Assembly (NCBI GenBank): GCA_951802425.1 | Contig: OX637803.1 | Location: 2,666,001-2,730,000 of the forward strand | DNA: 64,000 bases | Direction: 5' to 3' | Source of the DNA: Clavaria fumosa | Taxonomy: Eukaryota > Basidiomycota > Agaricomycetes > Agaricales > Clavariaceae | Part shown: positions 11,701 to 22,932 of the stretch, in pieces | Numbering within the stretch: the first letter of the stretch is position 1 | Layout of the letters: every line of letters starts with the position of its first letter | Notes under the pieces: generated by a model | Told to the model about the DNA's origin: nothing | The model's input: the letters and a program-made list of their open reading frames with translations, nothing else | The model's database searches: none | Position numbers and translations under genes: made by a program

Positions 11701-12695
11701 GGGGATGGGGAACACTGTGGGGGGCAGCGGGTAAGGCTCAGCTCTGCCTTCTGCCAGTCGATATCCGGGTCATGCCGCTTGAGCCAGTCATGCCCAAGGA
11801 TGACCTTGTGGGACTGGGTCTTTCCCAGCAGAAAGTGGATCCGCTCCTGGTGGTCACCAACTCTCACCAGCACCTCTATCCCATACCGGACCTTTCCATT
11901 CCTGTTCTGTGTCCCATCCACATTATACATGGTGATTGGGTTCAGCAGGAGAGATGGCTCCAGTCCCACTCCTTTCGCCCACTCCAAATCCATGAAGCAG
12001 TTGGTGCACCCTGAGTCAACAAGGGCCTTCATTGTGGTCCCTTTGCCAGTGCTGAAAGCCTCCAAGTGCACCTGGATGGCTAGCTCTTGTGGCACATGTT
12101 TCCGCACTTCTGGCCGCACTCTGGTTAGGCGCTCTGCCAGTCTCACTTCCTCCTTCACCTCAGCCCCAATTCGGGTATGTCTCCACTGCAAGATAGTATA
12201 TCGGGGTATACTTGCAGCAGGCACAGGGACGGAAAGGGGGCTGGCACACTTCTTCTCCCCAGTGGGAGTCCTCCTCTCTCTCTCACACAGCTCTATGCAG
12301 GCTCGGAGCTGTGCAATTTCTTTCTCATATCCCTCTGCCATTTGGGGGGCACATGGTGCTGCCTGGGTTTGGGCCCTTGGGACCTGCAGACGCGTATCAG
12401 GCAGGGGGCAGAAACGGACAGCATGGCCAGTCTGGTGGCATTGGAAACAACATCTCTCATCAGCAGGGGCCCATCCTCGGGCCATGGCCACATCTGGAGT
12501 ACACAGCAGAGGGGTCACAAGAGGTTGCGAAACGGTCACGGCAGGTCGCGGTAGGGTCGCGGTGGGTCGCACGGGGGTCACAGTGGGTCGCGGTGTCCGT
12601 TCCGTGAGTATCCCATCCAGTCGCCTTTGCTGGGCATCAAGCCTCTCAGAGCACCTTCCATTCTCCATATGTCTCTGGCATCGGGGAGACACCAT
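8762..12695 (-). pseudogene. pol: Gypsy A protease-RT-RNase H-integrase-chromodomain polyprotein
   Basis: This polyprotein copies and inserts the element. From 12,695 downward it shows the gag-side zinc knuckle CFQCHQTGHAVRFC, the aspartic protease DSGCTNCF, the RT entry block ending SRLNA, then after a frame break (11,292-11,329) IYSKIDAKGGF, the RT catalytic YADD, an RNase H with ETDAS, the integrase HHCC finger (ETCQRTK), the D,D,E core with WDIVGP, SDRGSQF and HPQTDGQTERAN, and a C-terminal chromodomain (YLVKWLGYPVEENTWEP). The frame break coincides with a loss of about 26 bp relative to the homologous site at 62,760-62,790, so the RT is interrupted. Confidence 0.92.
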
Positions 12696-13185
12696 AGATT
12701 CTCTCCACCAACCTCCTACTCAGGTTCAACTCCAGCCAATGGACTAGGATTCCTGAGTCCTTCTCTGCACTCAACTTTGCCCGTCGGAACAGCATCTCAA
12801 ATTTTGCGAAGAACTCTGGTGCTGTCATGGCACCCTGTTTCAGCCCTGCAATATCAGCAAGGGCAGTCGCACGGTCATTCAGGTCATCGAATGCGCGCTT
12901 CATCTCCTCCACAAACTCTGCCCAGGTTCCGGCCTCGCCACTACCCAGGATCTCTTCCGCCTTCATATTCGCCCACTCTGCAGCGAATCCTTCTCCAGTA
13001 ATTTTGCTCAGAGCAAGAAGGACCTTCACCAGGTCCACAGCATAGACAGTCGGGTTCGCCATAAACAGGAGGCGAAGGGATCGGAGGAACGTACGGAAGT
13101 TCCTTTTCTGCCCATCAAAGGGGGCAACAGATAGGTCAAGCCTCATAGGTTGGGCTACAGGCGGGGCGACATGGTCTGCCATCAC
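12646..13185 (-). CDS. gag: Gypsy A Gag, N-terminal part
   Basis: A 179-codon frame opens MMADHVAPPVAQPMRLDL and contains a retrotransposon Gag-type helical region (FDGQKRNFRTFLRSLRLLF to WAEFVEEMKRAFDD). It ends just inside the start of the downstream frame carrying the zinc knuckle, so Gag probably continues through a frameshift, programmed or mutational. Gag packages the element RNA into cytoplasmic particles. The ATG is chosen because it starts the Gag-like homology. Confidence 0.75.
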   Translation of the reverse strand: MMADHVAPPVAQPMRLDLSVAPFDGQKRNFRTFLRSLRLLFMANPTVYAVDLVKVLLALSKITGEGFAAEWANMKAEEILGSGEAGTWAEFVEEMKRAFDDLNDRATALADIAGLKQGAMTAPEFFAKFEMLFRRAKLSAEKDSGILVHWLELNLSRRLVERIYGVSPMPETYGEWKVL

Positions 13186-13756
13186 AGGCCCTGGATGCTG
13201 TAAATAAAGTTCCAGGCCTTGGGCACTCAGGATTTCTTCGATCTCTTAACAGTCCTGTCCTCTTAGGCTGCTCTTCTGTGTACTTATGTACCTATAGAAC
13301 TCTTATTCTATGAAACTTTTGTTAACGTGGGGCCCAAATGGTGTCCCAGGTGGTTGCTCCACAACTCCTAATGAGTTGCCCGTGCGCCCTTCTGACAATG
13401 GTCACAGAGCAAGGGCCCTGTCCACTGGACCAGGAAACTACAGAAAGACTATGTAGGGGCCTTTCCTTGCCCTGTACACTACACGATTCACTGGTACGTA
13501 GCTGTAAAACAAAGTTCCGGGCCTTGGGCACTCGGTATCACTTGGGGAGGGTCACAGTTGACTTCCTCCTGGTCTGGTCACGTGTATCTACACACAGTAA
13601 AAATTTCGCGTGGTTCTGTTACACACCGCGGGCAGGGTAAAGGAGAAGAGGATGATAGGGGCTGAGCTGTGACAACATGTCACAGTTTGAAATTAAGGGT
13701 CCAGGCTAGCCGGGTTAGGACACGGGGCTAGGGTGGACAGGCGGATCTTAGTATTA
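13186..13756. other. Gypsy A leader
   Basis: The region between the 5' LTR and gag has no long conserved frame. It should hold the primer-binding site next to 13,756, but no tRNA end was matched with confidence. Confidence 0.5.
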
Positions 13757-14046
13757 TATCAGACTGGGTCTCACACAACTTAAGCGTAAGGTCATGACAA
13801 CAATACTAAGATAAGGGGAAAAGGGTACAAGAATGGAAAAGACGTAGTATATATAGCGAACGCTTCGGCATTTGCCGGCGTTCCCACGCTCGGACCTCTC
13901 GGATCACGTGATGCGCCCAGGCCCAGGTCATGTGATCTTACGATTATGTAATCTGACCACAGCCACAGGTCATGTGACCTTCCAACAACCCTCCCCAGTT
14001 TCTCCACAACTGCACTTTGGGATGGCTTACATAAGCGATCCTAACA
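13757..14046 (-). repeat. Gypsy A 5' LTR
   Basis: A 290-bp LTR that differs from the 3' copy at only a few bases, for example atagcgaacg against atagtgaacg, a CpG/TpG change. This suggests a young insertion. Confidence 0.93.
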
Positions 14047-14051
14047 AATAT

Positions 14052-14619
14052 CTGAATGGTCTTAGAAAAGATATTACCTTAATATCTAGATGGTCTTAGA
14101 AAAGTTATTTTCTTAGGTTTAGATCTTGTCATCTTGAGAAAGATGGAGCTGTACTTGCCACCTTATTTGGTCTTGGATTGGGTGGCACCCTCCTCTTTGT
14201 AATTACATCTGGATGGTCTTAGAAAATATATTTTCTTAAGTTTAAAGCTTGTCATCTAGCCATCTTATTTGGTCTTGGATTGGGTGAAACCATTTCTTAA
14301 AATTACATCTCAACTTCTGGATGGTCTTATGAAAGATATTATCTTAATACCTGGACAGTCTTAGGACAGATGTTTTCTTAGGCATAGCACTTGAGCTCTT
14401 ATACCATGACTTTTTGCTCTTAGTACTATTTTCATCTGGTGCTTATGATCTTGGCTACTTGATTATACTTATCATGTCTTAGATTCCATTATTTATAAAA
14501 AATTAAGACATCCCCAAGACAACTTTGTCATCTGAGACTGTCTTGATAGTCTTAATCACACATTTAAGATGGCTAAGTAAAGTTAAGTAATCATAAGTCA
14601 CTTCGCACTTTTCCTGATG
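14052..14619. repeat. AT-rich terminal segment of the TIR element
   Basis: Repeated ATGGTCTTAGAAAAGAT-like units are spaced irregularly, ending in the inverted terminus GCACTTTTCCTGATG. No gene is seen. Confidence 0.75.
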
Positions 14620-14621
14620 TA

Positions 14622-14788
14622 GTACCTAGGGTTACTGCGTTCTACCCTAGGCTGTCAGTACGGTTGTAATACGAAGTAAAAAGAGATAGACTCACAGCTC
14701 AGTCAAATAGTGGACTGAGCTGTGGCACTGCTACGTCGCAACCAAATAAACATATGTGTTATGTAATCTGTCTGGATGATTACCAATA
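14622..14788 (-). repeat. Copia A 3' LTR, inner piece
   Basis: This is the second part of the interrupted LTR, starting just after the duplicated TA at 14,620-14,621. It matches 19,053-19,219 with a few differences. Confidence 0.9.
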
Positions 14789-14795
14789 CTCCCTC

Positions 14796-17700
14796 TCAAA
14801 CGGGCAGAAGTGCAAGTTCCCAAATGAACGTTTTGAAGGCAGGCCGCGGGAGTGGCTTCGTAAAGCCGTCGGCGACGTTTTCACTCGTTGGGACATATTC
14901 TACCTGGATAGTTCCTTGCTCGACTGCCTCGCGAACGAAATGATGTTGGATGTCGATGTGTTTGGTGCGTGCGTGGAATTTATTGTTCTTCGTTATCGCG
15001 ATCGTTGACATGTTGTCCAACCACAACATCGTCGCTCCCGGTTCGCGCGCTCCCACCTCGGCCAGGAAACTCCTTATCCAGAATATCTCCCTCGCAGCTA
15101 CCGCCGCTGCGACATATTCCGCCTCGGTGCTGGATTGCGCAACTAGTGTCTGTCTCTTCGACGACCAACTTACAGCACCTCGCCCGATTCACATAATGAA
15201 CCCAGAAATCGAGTGTCGGTCCGGCTGAGACGCCCAGTCGGCGTCAGAAAAGACTTCAGGGCGTGTGCCCTTTCCCCCCAGAGTGAGCCAGAGGTTTCTT
15301 GTAGTGAACAAGTAGCTTATCACTCGCTTCATTGCCTCCCAGTGCGCTTGCGCCGGGTTTATCATGAACTGCGACAGCAGACCTACGGCTAGTTGCACGT
15401 CGGGTCGCGATATTACAGCTGGCCAGAGGACCCCGCCGCACGCTTCCTGATAAGGTGCGTTGATCGGGTTCACAGGGCACTGATCTTTTGACAGTGTTAC
15501 CCCTGGGTCCATGGGAATGTGGACCGCGCGTCCGTTTTGTAGTCCAAACCGCTTCGCTAGCACCTCAAGGTATGCCCGTTGGTTCAGCGCTATTGTGCAC
15601 GCGGCCCTGTCTCATTTGACCTCGAATCCCAGGAGCCATGACAACTCGCCTTGATCGGTTATTTCAAATGACTTTCGCAATTCAGTTTTCACCCGGTCGA
15701 CAGCTGACCGTGTGCTCCCCATCACGACCATGTCATCCGTGGAAACGGTAACGTGTACGCTTTGTTCGTCTTGTGTTCTGATGAATGCTGATTGGTCCAG
15801 TTTGGACACGTTGAAGCCAAGGGATATAAAGGTAGAGGCCATCATTCGATACCACATTCGCCCTGATTGTTTTAGCCCGTATAGGCCCTTTCGCAGCCTG
15901 CAGACTTTGCGCGTCGCGTTCTCGAGCAGTACTCCGTGCGGCAGCTCCATGTAGACCTCTTCCTCAAGGTCAGCATTCAGATAAGCACCAACGACATCGA
16001 GCTGATCAATTTCCCAGTCACGTTGCGCAGCCAGCGCGAGGAAGACGCGGATGGATGCGATCTTCGCCGCTGTGGCGAACGTTTCGTTATAGTTCATACC
16101 TTTGGTCTGCCTATGGCCTCCTGCGACGACTCGAGCCTTATATTTTAGGATTTCGCCGTTAGGGCCCAGCTTTAGCCTGAAGACGTAGCCGCATGGGATA
16201 ACTGGTTTGTCCGGTGGGCGGTCGACGATATCCCAGGTGCGTGCACGGCTTAACTGGTCTAACTCTATCTGATAAGCTTTCTCCCATTGGTTTGCATCAG
16301 GGCCAGCGAGCGCTTGAGCGATAGTGCGCGGTTCTACGCCAATAGAGCCGGCATGAAGAGCAAACATTGGCGGGTGGTTAGCTGTATCAAGGTGAGTAGC
16401 ATTAGCGGCTGTCCCTTTCGGTGCGTAACCTGCCAAAGTTTTGTAGAATCCTGGCTGGGGGCACGCGCGGCGAGGAAGTAAGTCGTCATCGTGGGCAGGG
16501 ATCTCTGGGAGATCAAGCGGTACGTGCTGTTGTTGATGTTCGTTCAGAGGATCATGCTGATATTCGTCAAGCATGGTGCTCTCGTGATTCGAATCGTCTA
16601 GGTTTAGAGGGGTGTCGATCGGTTCGGATTGGGAGGTGGAATGCTGACTGAGCATATTCGTCCTCCCCTCAGGCGGTAGTTCACCTGTCCACACGATGGG
16701 GTCAGTATCCTCTTTTAGATTGAATACCACCTCTCGCTCGATTCTGATTTGCCTTTTATCAGGAAAGTAAATTCTATATCCTGTACTTGTTGAGTCGATG
16801 CCAATAAAATGGCCCATGCGTGCTCGACGATCGAGCTTGCCTGCGTCAACGATCTTCACCCAGGCTGGAGTGCCGAAGGGTACTAACTTAGATAAGTTTG
16901 GATGGTTGGCATAGCGGGTGTAAAAAGGTGTTTCGCCTTCGAGAGCGCGGGTAGGCGACCTATTCTTTATCCAAGCTGCGTGCTTCATGGCTTCACCCCA
17001 TAGGAACTTCGGAAGCTTGGAATCGATGAGCATTGCTCTTGCGAGTTCCGCCTTTGTTCTGTTCCAACGCTCGACAGCTCCGACTTGCTCGTGGGTGTCA
17101 TGGGTGGTGAGTTCTCGCTTCGTACCTTTCTCGGCAAGATGGGCTGAGAATACGTCGCTGTTGAATTCGCCGCCATGATCAGAACGGAGAAATTTTATCT
17201 TTGTATTGTCGTGAGTATTGATTTGAGCCTCCAAACGTTTGTAGGCACCAAAAGCGTCTGACTTTTTGTGCAGGAGGGATATTTCAGTCCAGCGAGTCGC
17301 ATCGTCGACGAAGTCGACGGTGTATCGGCTGCCGCCGATTGTTTCAACAGAGGCCGGACCCCATACGTCAGCGTGAATGCGCTCCCCATAAGATTTTGCT
17401 CGGTTAGTTGCTTTATCAGGGAAAGGCAGCCGGTGCGGCTTGGCCTGAGCGCATGCGTCGCAGAAAACTGGGTCAGATGAGGTGTCTATCGCCATTCCGA
17501 GTATTTTGCCTGTGGATATGGCATGTTTAACTGCAGCATAGTTTATGTGGCCCAGAGCACGGTGTGCCTCAAAAAGCGTAAGTGTTTTTTGATTCTTGGC
17601 CAGGTGAGCTTCTAAAGGCAATGATTGTATGCGATATAGGCCGCCTAACTTAGGGATCTGGGCAAGTATCTTCCCGTTTGTGTCCTTTATCTGGCAAAGG

Positions 17701-18986
17701 TTATCTGTGAACTTAGCAGCGTAGCCGGCATCATCCAGTTTCCCAATAGAGACTAGCGTAAATGCCATGCAAGGTGCGTGCACAACGTTTCTCAGTCGTA
17801 ACGTGCTTACGCTCTGGCCATTTTGGGTTTGTAGGATGATATCGCCACGACCGACGGCTTTCAATTCACGTCCATCGGCGGCGGTGATTGCTGTCGGGCT
17901 AGTAGGCGAGTAGCTTACGAACATGGATCTATCCGGACAGAAGTGCGCAGTAGCGCCGCTGTCAAGAATAATGTCTCGCAATTTTGGCGTTGGGTATGCG
18001 GCTGCAGCAGCTTCGTGCTGGTCCCCAAGGCAAGTAAACGCGAGGTACTCGTCGTCATGCTCTTGCTTTTTGGTTGACACAGCTGCGGTGTTGGCCTTGT
18101 CCTTTTCCTTTTTCTTTTGCCATGGAGCCTGGCCTTGTTTAGCTCCGCCGTCAGCATAGCAGTTTTCTGCCTTATGATTCGTACGTTTGCAGTTTGTACA
18201 CAGCATTTTTGTGCTTGAATCGTCTGACTTTCCTTTGCGTCCTCTAGTCTTTTTGACATGGAGGGCTGTGTCACCGGATTTCGAGGCAAGATCTGCGATT
18301 TCGCGTTGTCTTGCTTCCTCAAGGATGATGCGCATAAGGTCATTTGGGGAGATTTCCGTAGATGACAAGCTTGCAGCGTGAGTGATTGAGTGGAGAAGAC
18401 TGCGATAGCTGGGTGGCAAGGAGGTAAGTATCATGGTCGCGAAGTCGTCGTCCATGACTGATGCGCCTATGCCTTCGAGTTCATCTCGAATTTTTATCAT
18501 CGCATTCAGATGGGCTTTGACATCTCCGTCTTCGGGACAGATCATAGATTGTAACCTGCGACGTGTGTCTACTTTGTGAAGCTGACTCTTTCGTGTAGCG
18601 TCAGTCCGGATTGCCTTCCACATGTCGGATGCGGATAAGGATTTGATGGCTGTAGCGAGGCGTGGGGATACCGTAGTAAGTAATATGTGCTGGGCACTAT
18701 ATTCCTTTTGCTTGTATTCATCAAATTTTCGTTCCTTTTCTTCAAGGTCTTCATCAGTAGCTTTTATCCCTGGAGCTTTCATAGAGATTCTGGCCTCTTC
18801 AGGGTAAGCAACTGGTTTTTGTGCAGTTCCGTCACGGTGTCTTATCAATCCTCTCGCACCCATAGCAGTGCGGGCTTTCGACTCGTAGTCGGCCCAGTTC
18901 GCTCCATCGTCATGGAGTCGAGGAACACCTATGGCGTTGGAAGAGGTATTGGCAGTCGTGATGTCGTTTTGTGCAACAAATCTCAT
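14796..18986 (-). pseudogene. pol: Copia A gag-pol polyprotein with two nonsense codons
   Basis: A frame of about 1,395 codons is interrupted only by two TGA codons, at about 15,612 (after LGFEVK) and about 15,189 (after SISGFIM). At the equivalent sites copia B has Arg. Domains in order are a UBN2-type Gag (residues 30-220), zinc knuckle CTNCKRTNHKAENC (about 263), protease LDSGATAHFC (about 340), integrase finger ending CDACAQAKPHRLP (about 510), core residues in HADVWGP, LRSDHGGEF and VGAVERWNR, RT from about 955 with VSTDDMVVM in place of the usual YVDD, and RNase H ending HHFVREAVEQG. The start ATG lies inside the primer-binding site. Confidence 0.92.
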
Positions 18987-18990
18987 AATC
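18978..18990 (-). promoter_or_regulatory. Copia A primer-binding site (half-tRNA type)
   Basis: GATTATGAG directly follows the 5' LTR on the minus strand. It resembles the complement of the initiator-tRNA(Met) anticodon arm, as used by Drosophila copia-type priming, and it includes the Gag ATG. Confidence 0.6.
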
Positions 18991-19219
18991 TATAGAAATC
19001 TAGGGTTACTGTGTTAGCTCAGTCAAATAGTGGACTGTATGTATTTGTTGTAGTACCTAGGGTTACTGTGTTCTACCCTAGGCCGTCAGTACGGTTGTAA
19101 TACGAAGTAAAAAGAGATAGACTCACAGCTCAGTCAAATAGTGGACTGAGCCGTGGCACTGCTACGTCGCAACCAAATAAACATACGCATTATGTAATCT
19201 GTCCGGATGATTACCAATA
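18991..19219 (-). repeat. Copia A 5' LTR
   Basis: This 229-bp LTR is intact and serves as the reference that shows how the left LTR was split. It holds two copies of a CTCAGTCAAATAGTGGACTG segment. Confidence 0.9.
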
Positions 19220-19224
19220 AACAC

Positions 19225-21075
19225 ACCATTGACTGATCCGTAGTCAAACGACTGAAATAATTGACAAGCCACTGAGAGTCGATGAGCTTCGTGGAGATTG
19301 ACAGACGGAATGAAACAAACGTACTTTTGGTTGGAGGACGTTAGATGAACGATAGCACGCTTGATGTCAGCCAAATCTTCGTGGTGTTCGAGAGCCTTCA
19401 AAAGCGTCATACGTCCATCACAACAGAGTTGCGAAGCACGTTTACCCTTTGAAATAACCCAGCCTTTTCACACAAGTTTGCGATTCGTGGGCGGTCATAG
19501 TGTGTAAACATTTCATTTCCAAGAATCGCATCAGCGACCTGAGGGGCGTGGATGAGGTTCATTTCAAGGAGGCGGGTTCGCAGAGGAGCCTTCTCAGGCT
19601 TGTTCCCCTTCGGAGCATCCGGCAAGAACGACGTTGCGGGTTGGATCAAATTCTGAGACAGGAAAATATCGACAACCTGCGACAAAAGAAACATTAATCC
19701 TAATTCTACTGGGCGAAAAAGAGTTCTGACCCGTTCAACGTCCACAAGAGGTCCAGACTCATCGTTCACGAGTTGCGTAGCAAACTCTGCCCCTTTCTCT
19801 GGGTTCACGCGCATAATGTGTTGCAGCAAGGACACGTAATTTGGCTGATACCCGATCTTCTTAGAACACAGAACGATTTTTTCTGTTTGCCCCGTCTCGG
19901 CGAAGCAGGCGAAGACCTTGTCTGGTACGTTAGCTCGCAGGCAGACTCCGAGGGCAAACGTCATGTCGTGCAGGCGGACGACGTCTCCGAGCTCTTCGCT
20001 GCATGTGAGCTAGAAAGGTTGGATGAGATGGGGTTGAGACGGCGGCTCCCACATCGATCTCACCTTGTTGTCCTTGAGACATTTCCCTAACAGTTGTTTC
20101 TTCCCCTGTTGTAGCACAGGCCGTGCAAATTCGATAGATTCGTGCTGATTGAGCTGGGCCTTATCAAGGAGTATACCGAAGTATTGCAAGATGGGTGAAA
20201 GACTGCTTGGTGGAGAAGGAGCCTGCTTGAATGACTCGATGACGGCAGCCGTACGAAGGTACCCTGAATGATGAAAGGTGTTAAGAGACAAGGAACCAGA
20301 GAGACGGAATGTTCGTTACCCTTGGCGAATTAGCCGCTACCTTGGCGGCTTCCCCGGACTGACCGCTTGCAAACAGTTGTTGATACTGCTTAACGTAGAT
20401 CTCATCAGCGCCAGACAGGTTAGCCCGGCCAGCCAGCTTGAATGCGAGCTCGGTATTGTTCAGCGTTGTGAGGATGAACGGGATACAACGGTCTGCTCGT
20501 CGACATTGACACTGAGAACCTGGCCTTCTTGTTGACGGCGATGATGCCGTTCATCGCCTCGTGTTCCGCTGTGACGAAAATGGTCTCGCTAGTGATTCGA
20601 TTTGTGCATATGCAAGCACCAGATAATCTTCTCCAATGATTCAATGAGCCCTATTGGTAGATCCGCAGACAGGAAGGCGCGAACGGCCATTGAGACGTCA
20701 TCAGCTTCCGTGCATTCTGGGATAGCTGCGGCGGTGACCTGTGTGAGCGACTGAATATCTGTCATCAATATCATAGTTTGAAGACAGTTACCTGGTCGAT
20801 GAGTTGTCAACGACAAAAATTATTTGCACCATAGCTCAGGAGTGCGACGCTTTACGAGATAATGAGCCTGCTGCTTGAACATAAAGTTGGCGTTTGTGAT
20901 AGCGATGAGTTCGTCATCATAAAATCCTTCGGCGTGTGCGATGTAGGCATAATATCCACAAGTCCAGATTCATCGTTCATGCGTAGCGGACTCTGCTCCT
21001 TTCTCCGGCTTCACGTGCATGATGTGTTGCAGAAAGGACACGTAATCGGGCTGATACCCGATCTTCTCTACACCT
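19225..21075 (-). pseudogene. CHC1: Clathrin heavy chain pseudogene, 5' part, rearranged
   Basis: Reading downward from 21,075 the order of blocks is scrambled. First comes GYQPDYVSFLQHIM (about residue 490 in the family), fused to HAEGFYDDELIAIT and QQAHYLVKRRTPELW (about 1080-1100). After an intron come ADDVSMAVRAFLSADLP (about 1130) and the N-terminal block [12 protein letters not shown] (about 320). From there it runs colinear: [94 protein letters not shown], an intron, and a final exon cut by copia A at 19,219. The GYQPDYVS block thus occurs twice. This is a broken composite, not a working gene. Confidence 0.85.
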
Positions 21076-22142
21076 CAGCGGCGATATCATCTTGGGAGTG
21101 AGGACTAGCAGTATGCGATAACACTGGCAGCGTCGCATGTTCGAGGACTGTTGGCAAATGGGTCAAGGTGGGACTGAAAATAAGCCCGAATGAAGCATAC
21201 AAATAACGTTATTAATGACCCGAATGTGGCAAGAATTTGATTGCGAATCTCCACTAGAAGGCAATCTGAAACGCATGATGATCAATAAATTTATTCACAT
21301 AATATGTCTGAAATACGTCAAGGCTCTGATTGAAAGTCAAGGTTTTGGGAATGAACCCAGTCCCGTACACACCGATCAGATGCGCGGCACGCAACACACA
21401 ATCGAGGTGGAGAACAGAAAGAAGGGGCTTGCCGTCGGCACCATAATCAGGCCGAACTCGCCACATGCCTGTGTCTTCATCGGCCTCATTGCCAACTCGC
21501 GAGAACCAATGAACGAGCGCACATGGGTAATGTTGGCCTTGATGACTGAAGGAGAAAAACAGCATGACACGAGCAACATCGAGACTACGCATCCCATCAA
21601 GTCCTGGGTTAGTGTTGACGAAAACACAATCCCTACGAGCAGCGCCATTTCGCCATGACAGTCGACTGTGAATACGCTCGCGATGCATTCCACCTGTTCC
21701 ACATTTCCAATTGACATATACAACGGATAGTACTCATTCTGGCCCGTAGCGACTGACACGGTCGTCTTGTCACTACCTAGAATGATCGGAACGAAAGTGG
21801 AGGAATGCGTGCTAGGATTACAGGCGATCTTATCCTGAACAAACATATAATTAGCGGGAAAGATCGCTCATGAAATGACACACCGCCTGCTGCCAAACCC
21901 ATTCACCCGACATAAAATCTTGGAATTGGCGATCACCTTCCTCATCGTAATCACGATACGGCGCATAGTCAAGCTTTCCATCGAAGTCAGTGTTTCCCAG
22001 CATATTCCGCACAATAAGACATGGATCACGAAACCAAACATCATACGTCGAGCCAATCCACGATGGTCCATTAGACATGAGCGGTTCGCCATTATATTTC
22101 ATCGTAAAACTCTGCCATGCCACATTACCGTAAGGTATGAGG

Positions 22143-22461
22143 TGATGCGAATAGGCCTCCCGCCCCTTCTTGGTACGGCTCACACCCTCTCTGACGCCTG
22201 CCGTTTTGGCTCCCGCCCTTTTCTATTTCTTGTAGCTACTGTTTGTCGTTTACACTCCCGCGACGCAGATCCCACCTTGCGGATCCCGCGATGCTTCCCT
22301 GTCTATGGTGCCGCCCTCCTCCTTTATAACACGTACTATGTACTCGTTGGGGATTCACGTCTCGACTCACTCGCGTGAATCCCCAGGTCTGTACCTCTTG
22401 CACTACTACAATATAATTAACATCTCGACTCACTCGCGTGAATCCCCAGCCATTGCTGAAA
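22143..22461 (+). repeat. Copia C 5' LTR
   Basis: This 319-bp LTR differs from the 3' copy at about six positions, for example cgcagatcc against cgcggatcc, many of them at CpG sites. It contains two CTCGACTCACTCGCGTGAATC repeats near its end. Confidence 0.93.
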
Positions 22462-22474
22462 GATTATGAGACCC
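22462..22474 (+). promoter_or_regulatory. Copia C primer-binding site
   Basis: GATTATGAGACCC abuts the 5' LTR. TTATGAG-CC complements the anticodon arm of initiator tRNA(Met). The ATG in it opens the Gag frame. Confidence 0.6.
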
Positions 22475-22627
22475 ACGCCGGGCTCATTCGAGATGTCAAC
22501 CTCCTCCAGCGATGTTTTTAAGTTTCAAATGCTTAATGGGAAAAACTATGCAGTCTGGGCAGTGCACATGGAAGATACGCTTTCGTCGAAGTACCTCTGG
22601 ATGGTCGTCGACGGCACTGAGCCATGC
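22466..22627 (+). pseudogene. gag: Copia C Gag N-terminus, cut by a solo LTR
   Basis: The frame starts in the primer-binding site and reads through FKFQMLNGKNYAVWAVHMED and LSSKYLWMVVDGTEPC, a UBN2/DUF4219-type Gag start. It is then interrupted at codon 55 by the solo LTR at 22,628-22,932. The duplicated CATGC shows that removing the LTR would restore the frame into the downstream polyprotein. Confidence 0.85.
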
Positions 22628-22932
22628 TGTCAGGATCGCTTACATAAGCAGGTTGGAAAGGCCAAGAAAGGATCGCAAAAGAGTTGCGGGAAGTTTGCGC
22701 ACGAGTCACGTGACCCGAACGGGTGGTGGCTTACATAATGGGAAAATCACGTGACCCGGGCCTGGACGCATCACGTGACGCACGGGGTCCGAGCGTGGGA
22801 ACGCCGGCAACTCCCGAACCGCTCGCTATATATACTACGTCGCTTTCTTACTTGTACCCTTTTCCCCTTATGTTAGTATCGTCATCATCGACCTTACGTT
22901 AAGTTGTGTGAACCATGAGACTAAGTCTGACA
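22628..22932 (+). mobile_element. Solo gypsy-type LTR in copia C gag
   Basis: A 305-bp unit TGTCAGGATC to GTCTGACA is flanked by the 5-bp duplication CATGC (22,623-22,627 and 22,933-22,937). It shares TATATATACTACGTC, CCTTTTCCCCTTAT and TCACGTGA motifs with the gypsy A LTR, so it is a related family. No internal region remains. A near-identical solo LTR lies at 32,702-33,006. Confidence 0.92.

Larger units (their letters stand above)
8461..14046 (-). mobile_element. Ty3/gypsy chromovirus A
   Basis: A 5,586-bp element with 290-bp LTRs (8461-8750 and 13,757-14,046) and a 5-bp duplication AATAT (8456-8460, 14,047-14,051). On the minus strand the LTR reads TGTTAGGATC to GTCTGATA. A polypurine tract (complement of CCCCCCTCTTAAGG) abuts the left LTR. 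The order gag, zinc knuckle, protease, RT, RNase H, integrase, chromodomain is that of chromoviruses. It lies in the TIR element inside the copia A LTR. Confidence 0.95.
4903..14619. mobile_element. Large TA-flanked TIR element (CATCAGG family)
   Basis: The element has 26-bp inverted ends, CATCAGGAAAAGTGC then AAGTGACTTA at left, with the complement ending GCACTTTTCCTGATG at right. It is flanked by TA on both sides, and the uninterrupted site is visible in the copia A 5' LTR. After removing gypsy A it is about 4.1 kb. No transposase was recognised. The ends are dense in GTCTTA/TAAGAC steps, which look like subterminal repeats. Inside are a second CATCAGG-type end (8,346), a GCC minisatellite and a purine-rich block. 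TA targets are used by Tc1/mariner-like transposases, but the family is not established here. Confidence 0.82.
4841..19219 (-). mobile_element. Ty1/copia retrotransposon A, with nested insertions
   Basis: The element is flanked by the 5-bp duplication AACAC (4836-4840 and 19,220-19,224) and lies in a clathrin exon. Its 229-bp LTRs read TATTGGTAAT to TTTCTATA on the minus strand. The right (5') LTR is 18,991-19,219. The left (3') LTR is split into 4841-4902 and 14,622-14,788 by a TIR element. Without that insert the element is about 4.66 kb, a normal copia length. The polypurine tract GAGAGGGAG abuts the left LTR at about 14,789-14,797. Its gag-pol frame lies at 14,796-18,986. Confidence 0.93.

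Noticed and set aside
11632..12747. A 371-codon plus-strand frame opposite gypsy A, and similar frames at 8,804-9,430
   Set aside because: They are antisense to conserved gag-pol motifs and show no family features of their own.
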